Notes: generated by a model from the letters alone, not told the origin. 64,000 bases of DNA from Desulfobulbus sp. (GCA_009780825.1 WQZH01000001.1:310001-374000); one strand, 5' to 3'; numbered from the stretch's first letter, positions 35,607 to 44,909 are shown. Made by a program: numbers and translations.

Positions 35607-36185
35607 CTATTGCGCGACCGGAGGCGTTGCCGGGGCGGTCGGTTCAGCGGGCGGATCCGGGGCGGTCGCCTCGTGGATCAGCGCTTTCCCCTTCTCCCAG
35701 GCGTTCTTTGATCCCTCCTTGGTCGCCTGCCAGGCCTCCTTGGATTTGTCCCCCACCATCTCGTACGCTTCCCGTGACCCGCTTTTGGTCTTTTCCCACA
35801 TTGATGACGATTCGCTTTTCACGGTATCCCAAGCTGTTCCCGTGCTTTCCCTGGTGGCTTCCGCCACCGATCCGGCCGCCGCCTTGACGTCCCTGCCCGC
35901 CTCGCTCCACTTGCTCTCCTGTTGCGGAGTTGTGGCCGGCTGATCCTGTTGCGGAATTCCGGCTTGCTGATCCTGTTGTGGGGTTCCGGCCCGCTGTTCT
36001 TGTTGCGGAACTCCGGCCTGCTGTTCCTGTTGCGGGGTTCCGGCCTGCTGCTCTTGTTGCGGAACTCCGGCCTGCTGACCCTTGGCAACGGCTTGTTCAT
36101 CCGCCTGACTCGCAATCGGGAGACTCACCATGGCCACGGACCAGCCGTACAACAACGTCTTTTTGAGCGCACACTTCATGTTCAT
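35607..36185 (-). CDS. Secreted repeat protein resembling LEA hydrophilins
   Basis: 192 aa. A signal peptide ends at IASQA/DEQ (residue 28). Next come six 9-residue repeats of the form QQAG(V/T/I)PQQ(E/D) at residues 37-90, then seven 11-residue repeats at about 96-172 (for example AWDTVKSESSS, MWEKTKSGSRE, AWQATKEGSKN) with an aromatic residue often at position 2 and Lys/Glu elsewhere, like group 3 LEA or apolipoprotein helices. The tail is Pro/Ala-rich. It is expected to be periplasmic or envelope-associated; a protective or membrane-coating role is inference. ATG 36185 is preferred to ATG 36188 because AGGAG is better spaced. Confidence 0.85.
   Translation of the reverse strand: MNMKCALKKTLLYGWSVAMVSLPIASQADEQAVAKGQQAGVPQQEQQAGTPQQEQQAGVPQQEQRAGTPQQDQQAGIPQQDQPATTPQQESKWSEAGRDVKAAAGSVAEATRESTGTAWDTVKSESSSMWEKTKSGSREAYEMVGDKSKEAWQATKEGSKNAWEKGKALIHEATAPDPPAEPTAPATPPVAQ
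35670..35900 (-). repeat. Seven 33-nt coding repeats (11-residue amphipathic units)
   Basis: Seven consecutive 11-residue units within the LEA-like gene. They are diverged in sequence but keep the period of 11 and the aromatic/basic/acidic pattern, best seen in the last five. Confidence 0.75.
35916..36077 (-). repeat. Six 27-nt tandem coding repeats
   Basis: Six units of 27 bases encode Gln/Gly/Pro 9-mers. At DNA level the copies are close (gttgcgg, ccggcctgctg recurring), so copy number may vary between strains by slippage. Confidence 0.92.
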
Positions 36186-36296
36186 CATTTCTCCTCAACC
36201 TTTGCGGGAAAACAGGTTCTGTTTCAAGGCTTGATACGCGTTATTCCTGCAATATTCAAGCGAAGAATCTCTTGTGGACCTGTCTCTGACGACAAT

Positions 36297-36314
36297 CTGC
36301 CGCATACGCGGCAG
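36297..36314. other. Perfect 7-bp hairpin with tetraloop
   Basis: ctgccgc/gcggcag with loop atac. No T run on either side. Confidence 0.6.
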
Positions 36315-36350
36315 CAGATAGAGTATCGGGCATTGGGCAGTACAGACGAG

Positions 36351-36385
36351 CGCGGCGCGGACGCCGTTAGCGTTGCCGCGCCGCG
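36351..36385. other. Large GC-rich hairpin
   Basis: cgcggcgcgg (36351-36360) pairs perfectly with ccgcgccgcg (36376-36385); inside it acgc pairs with gcgt (36361-36364 with 36370-36373) across a 5-nt loop, leaving a 2-nt bulge. The stem is too strong to be chance, but no T run follows. Confidence 0.65.
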
Positions 36386-36774
36386 TGTACGAATAAGTGG
36401 ATATACTCAGAAGTCGTAGCGGAAGAGCAAAGTGCCGCTCACCCCCTCTCGCGTGCCCCCATACCCCTACCCGCCCAACTGTCGCCGCAATGCGGTGAAT
36501 TGCCCAGGATCAATACTCCGGCCGCCTGGTTGTTGTTTACTTACCACCGGAGTTTGGCTATGGTGCAAACCGGTTTTACTCCATGACCTGACCGATTTGC
36601 GGCTGACCACACGCCGGCGCGGGCCGGGTTGGTCATACCGGCTTATTCCTTTTTGCCAGGCGATGCGGCTGGCCAAGGTGCTGTTGCGGGGGCGTTTTCG
36701 GCAATCCGCTTTCGATCTGGTCCCTGGGCGCATCCCGCCATCTATCTTCCGTTCAACCGCCACCTCAAAAATTC

Positions 36775-38982
36775 ATGCAGCCCGCTTCCGCCACCGCCAG
36801 AAAAAAGAAAAAACAGCCTCTGTGCTTCACGGCTACCTGCGGCTTCGGCCTGGAACCATTGGTGCAAGAGGAAATCACCGCGACCGGCGGTGAAACGATC
36901 TCCGTGCACCCGGGGGCAGTCACCTGGAGCGGCAGCCTGGAGACAGGTTATCGCGCATGCCTCTGGTCCCGCTTTGCCTCGCGCATCCTCCTGGAATTAG
37001 CCCGTTTCGACGCCCCAACCACAGACGCCCTCTACGCGCATGCGAGCAGTATCCTCTGGGATGACCATTTTACCTGGAAATCGACCTTTGCCGTGCATAC
37101 CACTTTGGTCAACGCCGCCTTGTCTCACAGTCAATTCGCCTCGCTGCGAGTCAAGGACGCCATTGTCGACCAGTTCCGCAAGCGGTTCGGCAAGCGACCG
37201 GACGTGGACGCCCTACATCCTGATCTCCGCTTCCACCTCCATGTCCAGGGGACCGGCGCCGTGCTGTCTCTCGACCTCTCCGGCGACAGTCTCCACCGGC
37301 GCGGCTACCGGGTCGGCAGCGGTGATGCGCCTCTGAAGGAAACTCTGGCGGCTGCCATTGTCCGCCTTTCCGGCTGGCTCGACCGGACCGGAAACGAGCC
37401 GGTCTTGCTCGATCCGATGTGCGGCAGCGGCACCCTGCTCATCGAGGCAGCTCTGATGCTCAGCGACAGCGCCCCTGGCCTGCTCCGCAAAACCTTCGGT
37501 TTCATGGCATGGAACAAGCACGATCCGCAACTCTGGGACCGGCTGATACAGGAGGCGGTGGAGCGGGAAAGTCTGGGCATGCCTGCCGTCTGGCCGCAGT
37601 TCATCGGCTACGACGCCGATCCCAAGGTGGTCGCCGCAGCCAGAAAAAACGTAATCGCCGCCGGCCTGCGCGAAGTGATCGTCATCAAGCAGCGTCAACT
37701 GGCCCGGCTGCACAGTCCGGCCCCTGCCGGCTGCCTGCTGACCAACCCACCTTATGGCGAACGGCTCTCAGAAAAGGAAGCGGTCAAATATCTCTACCGC
37801 TGCCTGGGCCGCGTCTTCCGGGACCAGTTCGCCGGCTGGACGCTGGCCTTTTTCACTGCCAATCCCGATCTGGCCGAAATGACCGGCATAGAGTGGCAGG
37901 AACGGCACCGGCTGTTCAACGGACCGATCAAATGCCAGTTGCTGGCGGGTCAGGAAAATACCTTGCAGGAACATCCCGCCCACCGCTGGACTCCGGTCCC
38001 CTTGCCTGCCGGTATGCCCGGCCAGGATTTCGCCAACCGGCTGCTCAAGAACTGCGAGACTATCCTGCGATGGGCGCAACAGGAGGGTATTGCCTGTTTT
38101 CGCATCTATGACGCCGATATGCCGGAATACAATCTGGCCATCGATTTCTATGGGGAATGGGTTCATGTCCAGGAGTATGCTCCACCGGCCACCGTTGATC
38201 CCACCAAGGCGGAGCAGCGGTTCACCCTGGCCTTGCAGGTTATCCGCGCCGTTTTCGGCGTCCCGCGCAGCCGGCTGTTCATCAAGACCAGGAAAAAACA
38301 GAAGGGCTCGCAGCAGTATCAGAAAAAAGATGGGACCGGGACGCTCCACGAGGTCCGGGAAGGCAACTGCCGCTTTCTGGTCAACTTCACCGACTATCTC
38401 GATACCGGCCTGTTTCTCGACCATCGCCTGACCAGGGAACGATTGGGGCAACTCGCTGCGGGCAAAACGTTTCTCAACCTGTTCGCCTATACCGGCACGG
38501 CTACGGTCCATGCGGCCTTGGGCGGAACCACAGCCACCACCTCGGTCGACATCTCCGCCGCCTATCTCGCCAGGGCCCGGACCAATCTGGCGCTCAACGG
38601 GATCGGCGGCCCGCAGCACCAGACCATCGAGGCCGACTGCCTCACGTGGTTAACGCACTCCCAGGAACGCTACGGGCTGATTTTCGTTGACCCGCCCACG
38701 TTTTCCAATGCCCGGCACCGAAAACAGACCTTCGAGGTCCAGAACGATCATCCTGCCCTGCTCCGCCTGGCCATGCAGCGGTTAGCCAAAGACGGCATTC
38801 TGCTGTTCTCCAGTAACTTCCGCACATTCACCCTGGAGGCATCACTGGCCCGCGATTTTGCGGTCCGGGAAATCAGCGACGAAACCATCCCCTTTGATTT
38901 TCAGCGCAATCGCCGCATTCATCGATGCTGGGAATTTCGTCATCATCCGCAGCCTCTTGCCACCGGACAGGATATGCCGTGA
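36775..38982 (+). CDS. rlmL: Bifunctional 23S rRNA methyltransferase RlmKL
   Basis: 735-aa enzyme that, in E. coli, makes m2G2445 (RlmL half) and m7G2069 (RlmK half) in 23S rRNA. An N-terminal THUMP domain (about residues 10-160) is followed by a first methyltransferase with SAM motif LDPMCGSGTLLIEAALM and catalytic NPPYGERL. The second methyltransferase has FLNLFAYTGTATVHAALGG and IFVDPPTFSNA. The length is that of the fused form. No strong ribosome binding site precedes ATG 36775. Its stop overlaps the start of the Nudix gene. Confidence 0.95.
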   Translation: MQPASATARKKKKQPLCFTATCGFGLEPLVQEEITATGGETISVHPGAVTWSGSLETGYRACLWSRFASRILLELARFDAPTTDALYAHASSILWDDHFTWKSTFAVHTTLVNAALSHSQFASLRVKDAIVDQFRKRFGKRPDVDALHPDLRFHLHVQGTGAVLSLDLSGDSLHRRGYRVGSGDAPLKETLAAAIVRLSGWLDRTGNEPVLLDPMCGSGTLLIEAALMLSDSAPGLLRKTFGFMAWNKHDPQLWDRLIQEAVERESLGMPAVWPQFIGYDADPKVVAAARKNVIAAGLREVIVIKQRQLARLHSPAPAGCLLTNPPYGERLSEKEAVKYLYRCLGRVFRDQFAGWTLAFFTANPDLAEMTGIEWQERHRLFNGPIKCQLLAGQENTLQEHPAHRWTPVPLPAGMPGQDFANRLLKNCETILRWAQQEGIACFRIYDADMPEYNLAIDFYGEWVHVQEYAPPATVDPTKAEQRFTLALQVIRAVFGVPRSRLFIKTRKKQKGSQQYQKKDGTGTLHEVREGNCRFLVNFTDYLDTGLFLDHRLTRERLGQLAAGKTFLNLFAYTGTATVHAALGGTTATTSVDISAAYLARARTNLALNGIGGPQHQTIEADCLTWLTHSQERYGLIFVDPPTFSNARHRKQTFEVQNDHPALLRLAMQRLAKDGILLFSSNFRTFTLEASLARDFAVREISDETIPFDFQRNRRIHRCWEFRHHPQPLATGQDMP

Positions 38983-39491
38983 CCGCCGATCTCGCCGCCA
39001 GAGAACTGGTCGAAATCGTCGACCGAGACAACCACTCCATTGGCGCGGTCACCCGTCAGATCATGCGCCAGCAGAATCTGATCCACCGGGCATCCTATGT
39101 GCTGGTGTTCAATCGGAACGGACAACTGTTCATCCAGAAACGGACCCGCACCAAGGACATCTATCCTGGCTGCTGGGATCTGGCCGCCGGGGGCGTGGTG
39201 CTGGCCGGAGAATCGTACCTGGAATCGGCGCAACGGGAACTGCGGGAAGAGCTGGAGCTGACCGGGGTCAAACTGACCCATCTGTTTGACCAGTATTTCG
39301 AGGAGAGCGACAACCGGGTGTGGGGCCGTATCTTTTTCTGCGTCAGCGAGGGCCCCTTCACCCTCCAGAAAGAGGAGATCGACCACGGCCGGTTCATCGA
39401 TCTCGACGATATCGAGGCGCTGCACCAAACAGAACCGGTCACCCCGGATGGCATGGCCCTTCTCCGACGCCTGCCGCGCAACCGGCGGTGA
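38979..39491 (+). CDS. Nudix hydrolase (YfcD-like)
   Basis: 170-aa pyrophosphohydrolase. The Nudix box is complete: G-x5-E (GVVLAGE), then seven residues, then RELREELELTG. The start GTG 38979 overlaps the rlmKL stop as GTGA, with AGGA 6 bases ahead, so the two genes are translationally coupled. The N-terminal VEIVDRDNHSIGAVTR and HRASYVLVFNRNGQLFIQKR are typical of the YfcD/isopentenyl-isomerase-like Nudix branch. The substrate is unknown. Confidence 0.93.
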   Translation: MTADLAARELVEIVDRDNHSIGAVTRQIMRQQNLIHRASYVLVFNRNGQLFIQKRTRTKDIYPGCWDLAAGGVVLAGESYLESAQRELREELELTGVKLTHLFDQYFEESDNRVWGRIFFCVSEGPFTLQKEEIDHGRFIDLDDIEALHQTEPVTPDGMALLRRLPRNRR

Positions 39492-39630
39492 TGGTGGAGC
39501 GGATCGAATAAACGTTTGCGTTTCCTGCTGTCTCGAATTATTCAACAATGAAAACTACGGAAAAACATCACGTTGAATTGGAAGGGGGTTAAGCAGTTCG
39601 AGCAAATCTCTTCTGGCGCAGAACAGGCGT

Positions 39631-40347
39631 CTACCCTCTCCAGCCTTCCTGCTCCCACAGCATGAACAACCGGCGGATGCCTTCCGTGGCCAGATCTGCC
39701 ATGGCGGGAAACAACTCCGGACGAAACGGGGCGCCTTCGGCGGTGGCCTGCACCTCGATCCAATATCCATCGCGGCGCATGACGAAGTTGGCGTCAACAT
39801 CGGCAGCGGAATCCTCGCTGTATTCCAAATCCAAGACCGGCTGTCCGCCGACCACGCCGACGCTGACGGCCGCCACCGGCAACAGCGGCGGCATGGCGGC
39901 CAGCTTGCCCTGTTGCACCATCTTGTGGATCGCCATTCGTATTGCCAAAGCTCCACCGGTGATCGAGGCACAGCGGGTGCCGCCGTCGGCGTTGAGCACA
40001 TCGCAATCCACCCGGAGCGTATGCTCTCCCAAAAGCCGCAGATCAACCATCATCCGCAGGGAACGGCCGATCAGACGTTGGATCTCATGGGTCCGGCCGG
40101 AAGGACCGGACATCGTCTCCCGCCGGCTGCGCCCATGGGTGGCGCAAGGCAGCATGCCGTATTCGGCGGTGATCCATCCCTGTCCCCGATTCTGCAAAAA
40201 GGGTGGAACCTTCTCCTCGACACTCACGCCGCAGAGTACATGCGTCTGTCCCATTCGGATCAGGACCGAACCGCCGGCATGGGGCTGGACACCGTATTCG
40301 ATACTGACCGGGCGCAATCCGTTGGCCGGGCGATGACCATTTCGCAT
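39631..40347 (-). CDS. rph: Ribonuclease PH
   Basis: 238-aa phosphate-dependent 3'-5' exoribonuclease that trims tRNA 3' ends. The start [14 protein letters not shown], the phosphate-binding [13 protein letters not shown] and [21 protein letters not shown] are all standard. ATG 40347 is preceded by GGAGGAGCC. It is the last gene of the long minus-strand run, 41 bases after the Smr gene. Confidence 0.97.
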   Translation of the reverse strand: MRNGHRPANGLRPVSIEYGVQPHAGGSVLIRMGQTHVLCGVSVEEKVPPFLQNRGQGWITAEYGMLPCATHGRSRRETMSGPSGRTHEIQRLIGRSLRMMVDLRLLGEHTLRVDCDVLNADGGTRCASITGGALAIRMAIHKMVQQGKLAAMPPLLPVAAVSVGVVGGQPVLDLEYSEDSAADVDANFVMRRDGYWIEVQATAEGAPFRPELFPAMADLATEGIRRLFMLWEQEGWRG

Positions 40348-40388
40348 GGCTCCTCCATTAATGCAATGTGGTTATCCCGCTGCCGGAA

Positions 40389-40838
40389 TCAGAGAATTAC
40401 CAGGGTAATGCCGGGGTTGGCGCGATTGAGATCACGGTGTCCGGCTAGGAAAGGAAAGCGGCGCAGCAGGTGCCTGCCACGTTTGGAACGCCCCTTGAAT
40501 TCTTCACTGTACACGATCTCCTTGATCCGGCCCTGCAGGAAAAGAAGGTGCAACTGCCGTTGGACCGCCGCCTTGATGGCCCCACCTCTACCACTGGAAC
40601 CGTAACCATGGATCAAGGTGAGCACTTTGGCGCCCTGGCTGTTGGCCTCGACAATGGCCATCTCAAGCCGGTCAAGCGCCTGTTGCACCAGCGGCATGCC
40701 TCTTTCCAGGTTGATCACCCGATGGAACGGGCCAACCGCGCTCATCCTGCCGGAGCCGCAGGAGGCCTGGCAATAGGGACATCGACCCTGGCCGGGGTCG
40801 AACTCGTTCCCGCAAATCTCGCACAGCAGCGATGCCAT
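40389..40838 (-). CDS. Zinc-ribbon Smr-domain protein
   Basis: 149 aa. N-terminal CEICG...CPYC (residues 6-23) is a four-cysteine zinc ribbon; the C-terminal Smr domain spans about residues 38-115 and has LIHGYGSSGRGGAIK. The first Smr motif, usually DLHG, reads NLERG here. Smr domains bind or cut nucleic acid, in SmrB as part of ribosome rescue. Placed between the (p)ppGpp synthetase and RNase PH genes with gaps of 33 and 41 bases, so likely part of the same operon. Nuclease activity is doubtful because of the altered motif. Confidence 0.85.
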   Translation of the reverse strand: MASLLCEICGNEFDPGQGRCPYCQASCGSGRMSAVGPFHRVINLERGMPLVQQALDRLEMAIVEANSQGAKVLTLIHGYGSSGRGGAIKAAVQRQLHLLFLQGRIKEIVYSEEFKGRSKRGRHLLRRFPFLAGHRDLNRANPGITLVIL

Positions 40839-40871
40839 GTCTAGTTCACGCAGGCTTCCGTGTGCGCATCG

Positions 40872-43061
40872 CTACCGGCGCCGGACCTCGATCACATCGG
40901 GCATCTGCAGCAGATGCTGCTGCAAGGTGTGCAAATGTTTGATATGCGTCACTTCGAGCAGAACATCGAACTCGGCGATGTTCTCCACCGTGGTGCGGGC
41001 ATTCAGTTCGACGATATTGGCATCATCGACGCTAATGGCGGCACTGATGTCGGCCAACAAACTTTTTCGGTTTTCCGCCCTGATACGCAGCGCAACCCGA
41101 TACACGCCCTGCGGCGATCCAGACCAGGAGACTTCCAGCCAACGGTTAGGATCGACGGCCAGCAGGTTGGGGCAATCGGTGCGATGGATGGAGACGCCGG
41201 TGCCGGTGGTGATGAAGCCGATGATCGGATCGCCTGGAACCGGATGACAGCATTGACTCACCTTGACCAGTATGTCGTCGACACCATCGATGTCGATGGC
41301 GGTACGCCGGGCTGAGACAGCGGCGCGCTGCTCTTCGCCCGCGCGTTGGGCCCGCTCGACCATTTCCGCCATCCGCCGTTTTTCCTCGGTTTCGCGGAAT
41401 TCCTCGGGTTGCAGTGTCCGCAGCAGATGGGGCACGGTAATGGAGCCGTTGCCCACCCGGGTCAGCAACTCCTCCAGGGATTGGCAGTTGAGCTGCTTGA
41501 GCAGCAGGCGCAGCTGCCCGCTCTTGAGCAGCCGGTGAAAATTGATATCGTGCTTCTTCAGCTCACGCTCGCAGATTTCGCGGCCCAGCTTGAGCGACCG
41601 TTCCTTTTCCTCCCGCCTGAGATACTGGCGGATCCGGGTCCGGGCCCTGCTGGTCTTGACCAGTTGCAGCCAAGCACGGCGGGGATGCTGATTCTTCTGG
41701 GTCAGGATCTCGACGATGTCGCCGCTCTGCAGCTCATGTTTCAATTGGACGATATGGCCGTTGACCTTAGCACCGACACAGGTATCGCCGATCGCCGTAT
41801 GGATGGCGTAGGCAAAATCGATCGGCGTGCTACCCTTGGGCAGTTCCCGGACCTCGCCGGTGGGGGTCAGAGCGAAGACATCGGGCTCAAACAACTCGCC
41901 GCGCACGGTTTCCATGAACTCGTTCGGGTCTTCGACTTCCTGCAGGGACTGCACCAACCGCTTCAAATTCTTGAACAGCTTGGCATCGTTGCCGGTAATC
42001 TTCTGCCCTTCCTTGTAGGCCCAATGGGCGGCCACGCCCTCCTGAGCGACCCGGTCCATCTCCTCGGTCCGGATCTGAATCTCAATGAATTGACCCAGCG
42101 GGCCAGCCACCGTGGTGTGCAGCGACTGGTAGTTGTTCGATTTGGGCGCGCTGATCCAATCCTTGATCCGGCCGGGGACTGGCGTCCAGTCGGCATGGAT
42201 CGTACCCAATACCTGGTAGCACTCCTTGACCGTGCGGACGATGATACGGAAAGCCACCTTGTCATATACCCGCTCAATCGATATCTTCTGCTCCACCAAT
42301 TTCTTGTAGATCGAATAGATGTGCTTGGGCCGGCCGACCATCCGCACCGGTTCGATTTTATTCGCCCGGAGTTTGGCGGCCAAGACGCCGATCACTTCAT
42401 CAACATAGGCCTGGCGTTCGTCGGTGGTGCTCTCCAACTGGGCGGTCAGATCGGCATATTCCACCGGCATGAGATACTTGAAGGAGAGATCCTCCAACTC
42501 GCGCTTGATCCATTCGATCCCGATGCGGCTGGCCAGCGGAGCGTATAGATCCATTGTTTCCCTGGCCCTGATCCGCCGCTCCTCCTCATCGACCGCGTCG
42601 AGGTTGAGCATATCGTGCAGACGGTCGGCCAGCTTGACCAGGAGCACACGGATGTCCGCGCCCACGGCCAACAGCAGTTTCCGAAGGTTCTCCGCCTCAT
42701 GGGCCAGTTGGGAATTGTAGCGGACGTTGGTGATCCGGCTGGCACCATTGACGATATTGGCGATGGTCTCGCCGAACTTCTTCTTCAGCTCATCTAAGGT
42801 GGCGACCTGTTCCTTGATGGTGCCATGCAGCAGGCCGGCGACAATGGTGTCCAGGTCGAGCCTCATCGAGGCCAGGGTCGAAGCCACGGCCAGGGGATGA
42901 TCGATATACGACTCGCCGGTCACGTAGCGCTGCCCGGCGTGCCGTTCTTTGATGAATTCGTATGCCCTGATCAGTGGCTCCAGGTCAACCCCATGGAGGT
43001 AGGCCGAGGCAAGAGAGAGAAGATGCTTGATGTCTGACATGGCGCAATTGGATATGATCAT
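40872..43061 (-). CDS. relA: RelA/SpoT-family (p)ppGpp synthetase with degenerate hydrolase domain
   Basis: 729-aa stringent-response protein. Order: HD hydrolase-like domain (residues 30-160), synthetase (220-340), TGS (about 385-445), helical linker and C-terminal ACT. The synthetase is intact, with VYDKVAFRIIV, the RIKD form of the RxKD motif, and SNNYQSLHTTV. In the HD domain H55 and H79 remain, but the motif HDxxED reads HGTIKE (79-84), and the Asn of DRLHN is Asp (D150). The hydrolase is therefore predicted inactive. ATG 43061 is taken; ATG 43040 is in frame. It lies between proS and the Smr gene. Confidence 0.95.
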   Translation of the reverse strand: MIISNCAMSDIKHLLSLASAYLHGVDLEPLIRAYEFIKERHAGQRYVTGESYIDHPLAVASTLASMRLDLDTIVAGLLHGTIKEQVATLDELKKKFGETIANIVNGASRITNVRYNSQLAHEAENLRKLLLAVGADIRVLLVKLADRLHDMLNLDAVDEEERRIRARETMDLYAPLASRIGIEWIKRELEDLSFKYLMPVEYADLTAQLESTTDERQAYVDEVIGVLAAKLRANKIEPVRMVGRPKHIYSIYKKLVEQKISIERVYDKVAFRIIVRTVKECYQVLGTIHADWTPVPGRIKDWISAPKSNNYQSLHTTVAGPLGQFIEIQIRTEEMDRVAQEGVAAHWAYKEGQKITGNDAKLFKNLKRLVQSLQEVEDPNEFMETVRGELFEPDVFALTPTGEVRELPKGSTPIDFAYAIHTAIGDTCVGAKVNGHIVQLKHELQSGDIVEILTQKNQHPRRAWLQLVKTSRARTRIRQYLRREEKERSLKLGREICERELKKHDINFHRLLKSGQLRLLLKQLNCQSLEELLTRVGNGSITVPHLLRTLQPEEFRETEEKRRMAEMVERAQRAGEEQRAAVSARRTAIDIDGVDDILVKVSQCCHPVPGDPIIGFITTGTGVSIHRTDCPNLLAVDPNRWLEVSWSGSPQGVYRVALRIRAENRKSLLADISAAISVDDANIVELNARTTVENIAEFDVLLEVTHIKHLHTLQQHLLQMPDVIEVRRR

Positions 43062-43144
43062 CCGGCCAACCGCCTGCTTGATCAGCCAGGCGATATTCCA
43101 GAAAAATTTTGTTTTTCCTGCCCGTTTTCTTCTTTGCTACACGT

Positions 43145-44857
43145 TCAAGCGGGTACTTGCCGGACAAGTCCGGCAATATGGGCAACCGCTTCATCTAAGG
43201 CCCAGACCTCGGTCGCGCCGGTTCTGCGTGACCGCAACTCCACCTTGCCTTCCTTTTCGTAGGTCTTGCCCACGGTCAGCCGGTAGGGGATGCCAAGGAG
43301 GTCGGCGTCGTTGAATTTGGAACCGGGCCGCTCGTCCCGGTCGTCATAGAGGACATCCAGCCCATGGGCTCGCAGATCGTTGTAGAGGCCATCCGCAACG
43401 CGGCAGAAGGTCTCGTCTTTGGGATTGAGGTTGAGGACGATGACCTGAAAGGGCGCCAGGGGTACCGGAAAGATAATGCCCTTGGCGTCATGGTTCTGCT
43501 CGATGGCCGCCGCCACCACCCGGCTGACGCCAATGCCATAACAGCCCATGATAAAGGGGTTTTGCTGGCCGTCGCTGCCCTGGAAGGTGGCGTGCATGGC
43601 CTCGGAATAGTTGGTGCCGAGTTTGAAGATATGGCCGACCTCTATCCCTTCCTTCAGCCGCAGGCCGCCGCCGCAGACGGGACAGCGGTCATCAGCCGCG
43701 ATCTGCCGCAGATCGCCCGCCACATCGGGTTGGAAATCGCGGCCCGGATTGACGCCGGTGCAATGGAAGCCCTTTTCGTTGGCGCCGGCTACCGCATCCA
43801 CCATGCGCATCACCTCCTGATCGGCCACCACCTTGATGCCGAGCCCCATCGGCCCCAGGTAGCCGACAGGCAGGCGGGTCCGCTGCCAGACCTGTTCCTC
43901 GTCGAGAACCTCGACCTCATTGGCCCCCAGCAAGTTCTTCATCTTGACCGGCTGCACCTCACGGTCGCCGCGCACCAGGGCGGCCACCGGTTCACCGTCC
44001 GCCAAATATATCATGGTCTTGATCACGCCGCTCTGGCTGATCTTAAAAAATTCCGCCACCTTGTCCACCTGCTTCAGCCCAGGAGTGGCCACCTTGCGCA
44101 CCTCTGACCGCATGGAGTCCGCACCGGTCTCGTCCGGCGGAGCAATGGCGGCTTTTTCGACATTGGCGGCATAGGGGCAGGTATCGCAGATAACCAGGGT
44201 ATCCTCGCCGGTCTCGGCTAGGACCATGAATTCATGGGAATAGGAGCCGCCGATGGTGCCGCTGTCGGCCTCCACCGCCCGGAACTCCAAGCCGCACCGC
44301 GCAAAGATGCGGGTATAGGCCTGGCGCATGATCTCGTAGCTGCGGTTGGCGCCGGCATCGTCGACATCAAAGGAATAGGCGTCTTTCATCATGAATTCGC
44401 GACCCCGCATCAGACCGAAGCGCGGCCTGATCTCGTCGCGGAATTTGGTCTGAATCTGGTACAGATTGATCGGCAGTTGCCGATAGGATTGCAGTTCCCG
44501 GCGGGCAATATCGGTGACCACCTCCTCATGGGTGGGGCCAAGGCAATAATCGCGGTCGTGCCGGTCCTGGAAGCGGAGCAGTTCCGGACCATATTTTTTC
44601 CACCGGCCCGATTCCTGCCACAGGTCGCCGGGCTGAACCATGGGCATGAGGATTTCCTGGGCCCCGGCTCGATTCATCTCCTCGCGGACAATCCCAACCA
44701 CCTTCTGGAGGGCGAGAAATCCCAGGGGCAGATAGGTATACATCCCCGAGGTCAATTTCCGGATGAACCCTCCCCGCACCAGGAGCTGGTGGCTGACGAC
44801 CTCGGCCTCGGCAGGGGTTTCCTTGGTGGTGGGCAGCAACAACTGTGAATAGCGCAT
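43145..44857 (-). CDS. proS: Prolyl-tRNA synthetase
   Basis: 570-aa class II aminoacyl-tRNA synthetase of the bacterial form with an editing (INS) domain between motifs 2 and 3. Seen: MRYSQLLLPTTKE start, GMYTYLPLG, LGPTHEEVVTDIA, FRDEIRPRFGLMRGREFMMKDAYSF (motif 2 region split over two strands), and GCYGIGVSRVVAAAIEQ (motif 3). GGAG stands 7 bases before ATG 44857. It is 52 bases after ispG. Confidence 0.98.
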   Translation of the reverse strand: MRYSQLLLPTTKETPAEAEVVSHQLLVRGGFIRKLTSGMYTYLPLGFLALQKVVGIVREEMNRAGAQEILMPMVQPGDLWQESGRWKKYGPELLRFQDRHDRDYCLGPTHEEVVTDIARRELQSYRQLPINLYQIQTKFRDEIRPRFGLMRGREFMMKDAYSFDVDDAGANRSYEIMRQAYTRIFARCGLEFRAVEADSGTIGGSYSHEFMVLAETGEDTLVICDTCPYAANVEKAAIAPPDETGADSMRSEVRKVATPGLKQVDKVAEFFKISQSGVIKTMIYLADGEPVAALVRGDREVQPVKMKNLLGANEVEVLDEEQVWQRTRLPVGYLGPMGLGIKVVADQEVMRMVDAVAGANEKGFHCTGVNPGRDFQPDVAGDLRQIAADDRCPVCGGGLRLKEGIEVGHIFKLGTNYSEAMHATFQGSDGQQNPFIMGCYGIGVSRVVAAAIEQNHDAKGIIFPVPLAPFQVIVLNLNPKDETFCRVADGLYNDLRAHGLDVLYDDRDERPGSKFNDADLLGIPYRLTVGKTYEKEGKVELRSRRTGATEVWALDEAVAHIAGLVRQVPA

Positions 44858-44909
44858 ATCTGATCTCCGTCCCAGGCGGACAAAACCGATGCGTCAGGCG
44901 GCGAATTGT

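Larger units (their letters stand above)
36186..36774. other. Intergenic region with two strong hairpins
   Basis: 589 bases between divergent genes; no convincing gene. It has two well-formed GC-rich hairpins (36297-36314 and 36351-36385). A plus-strand frame at 36432-36893 overlaps the start of rlmKL, is Arg/Pro-rich and looks non-coding. The promoters of both neighbours should lie here. Confidence 0.5.

Noticed and set aside
35916-36077. CRISPR-like periodic repeats
   Set aside because: The 27-nt units have no spacers and keep a single reading frame in a secreted protein, so they are coding tandem repeats.
36432-36893. Plus-strand frame of 153 codons before rlmKL
   Set aside because: Overlaps the start of rlmKL by more than 100 bases, Arg/Pro-rich, no ribosome binding site.
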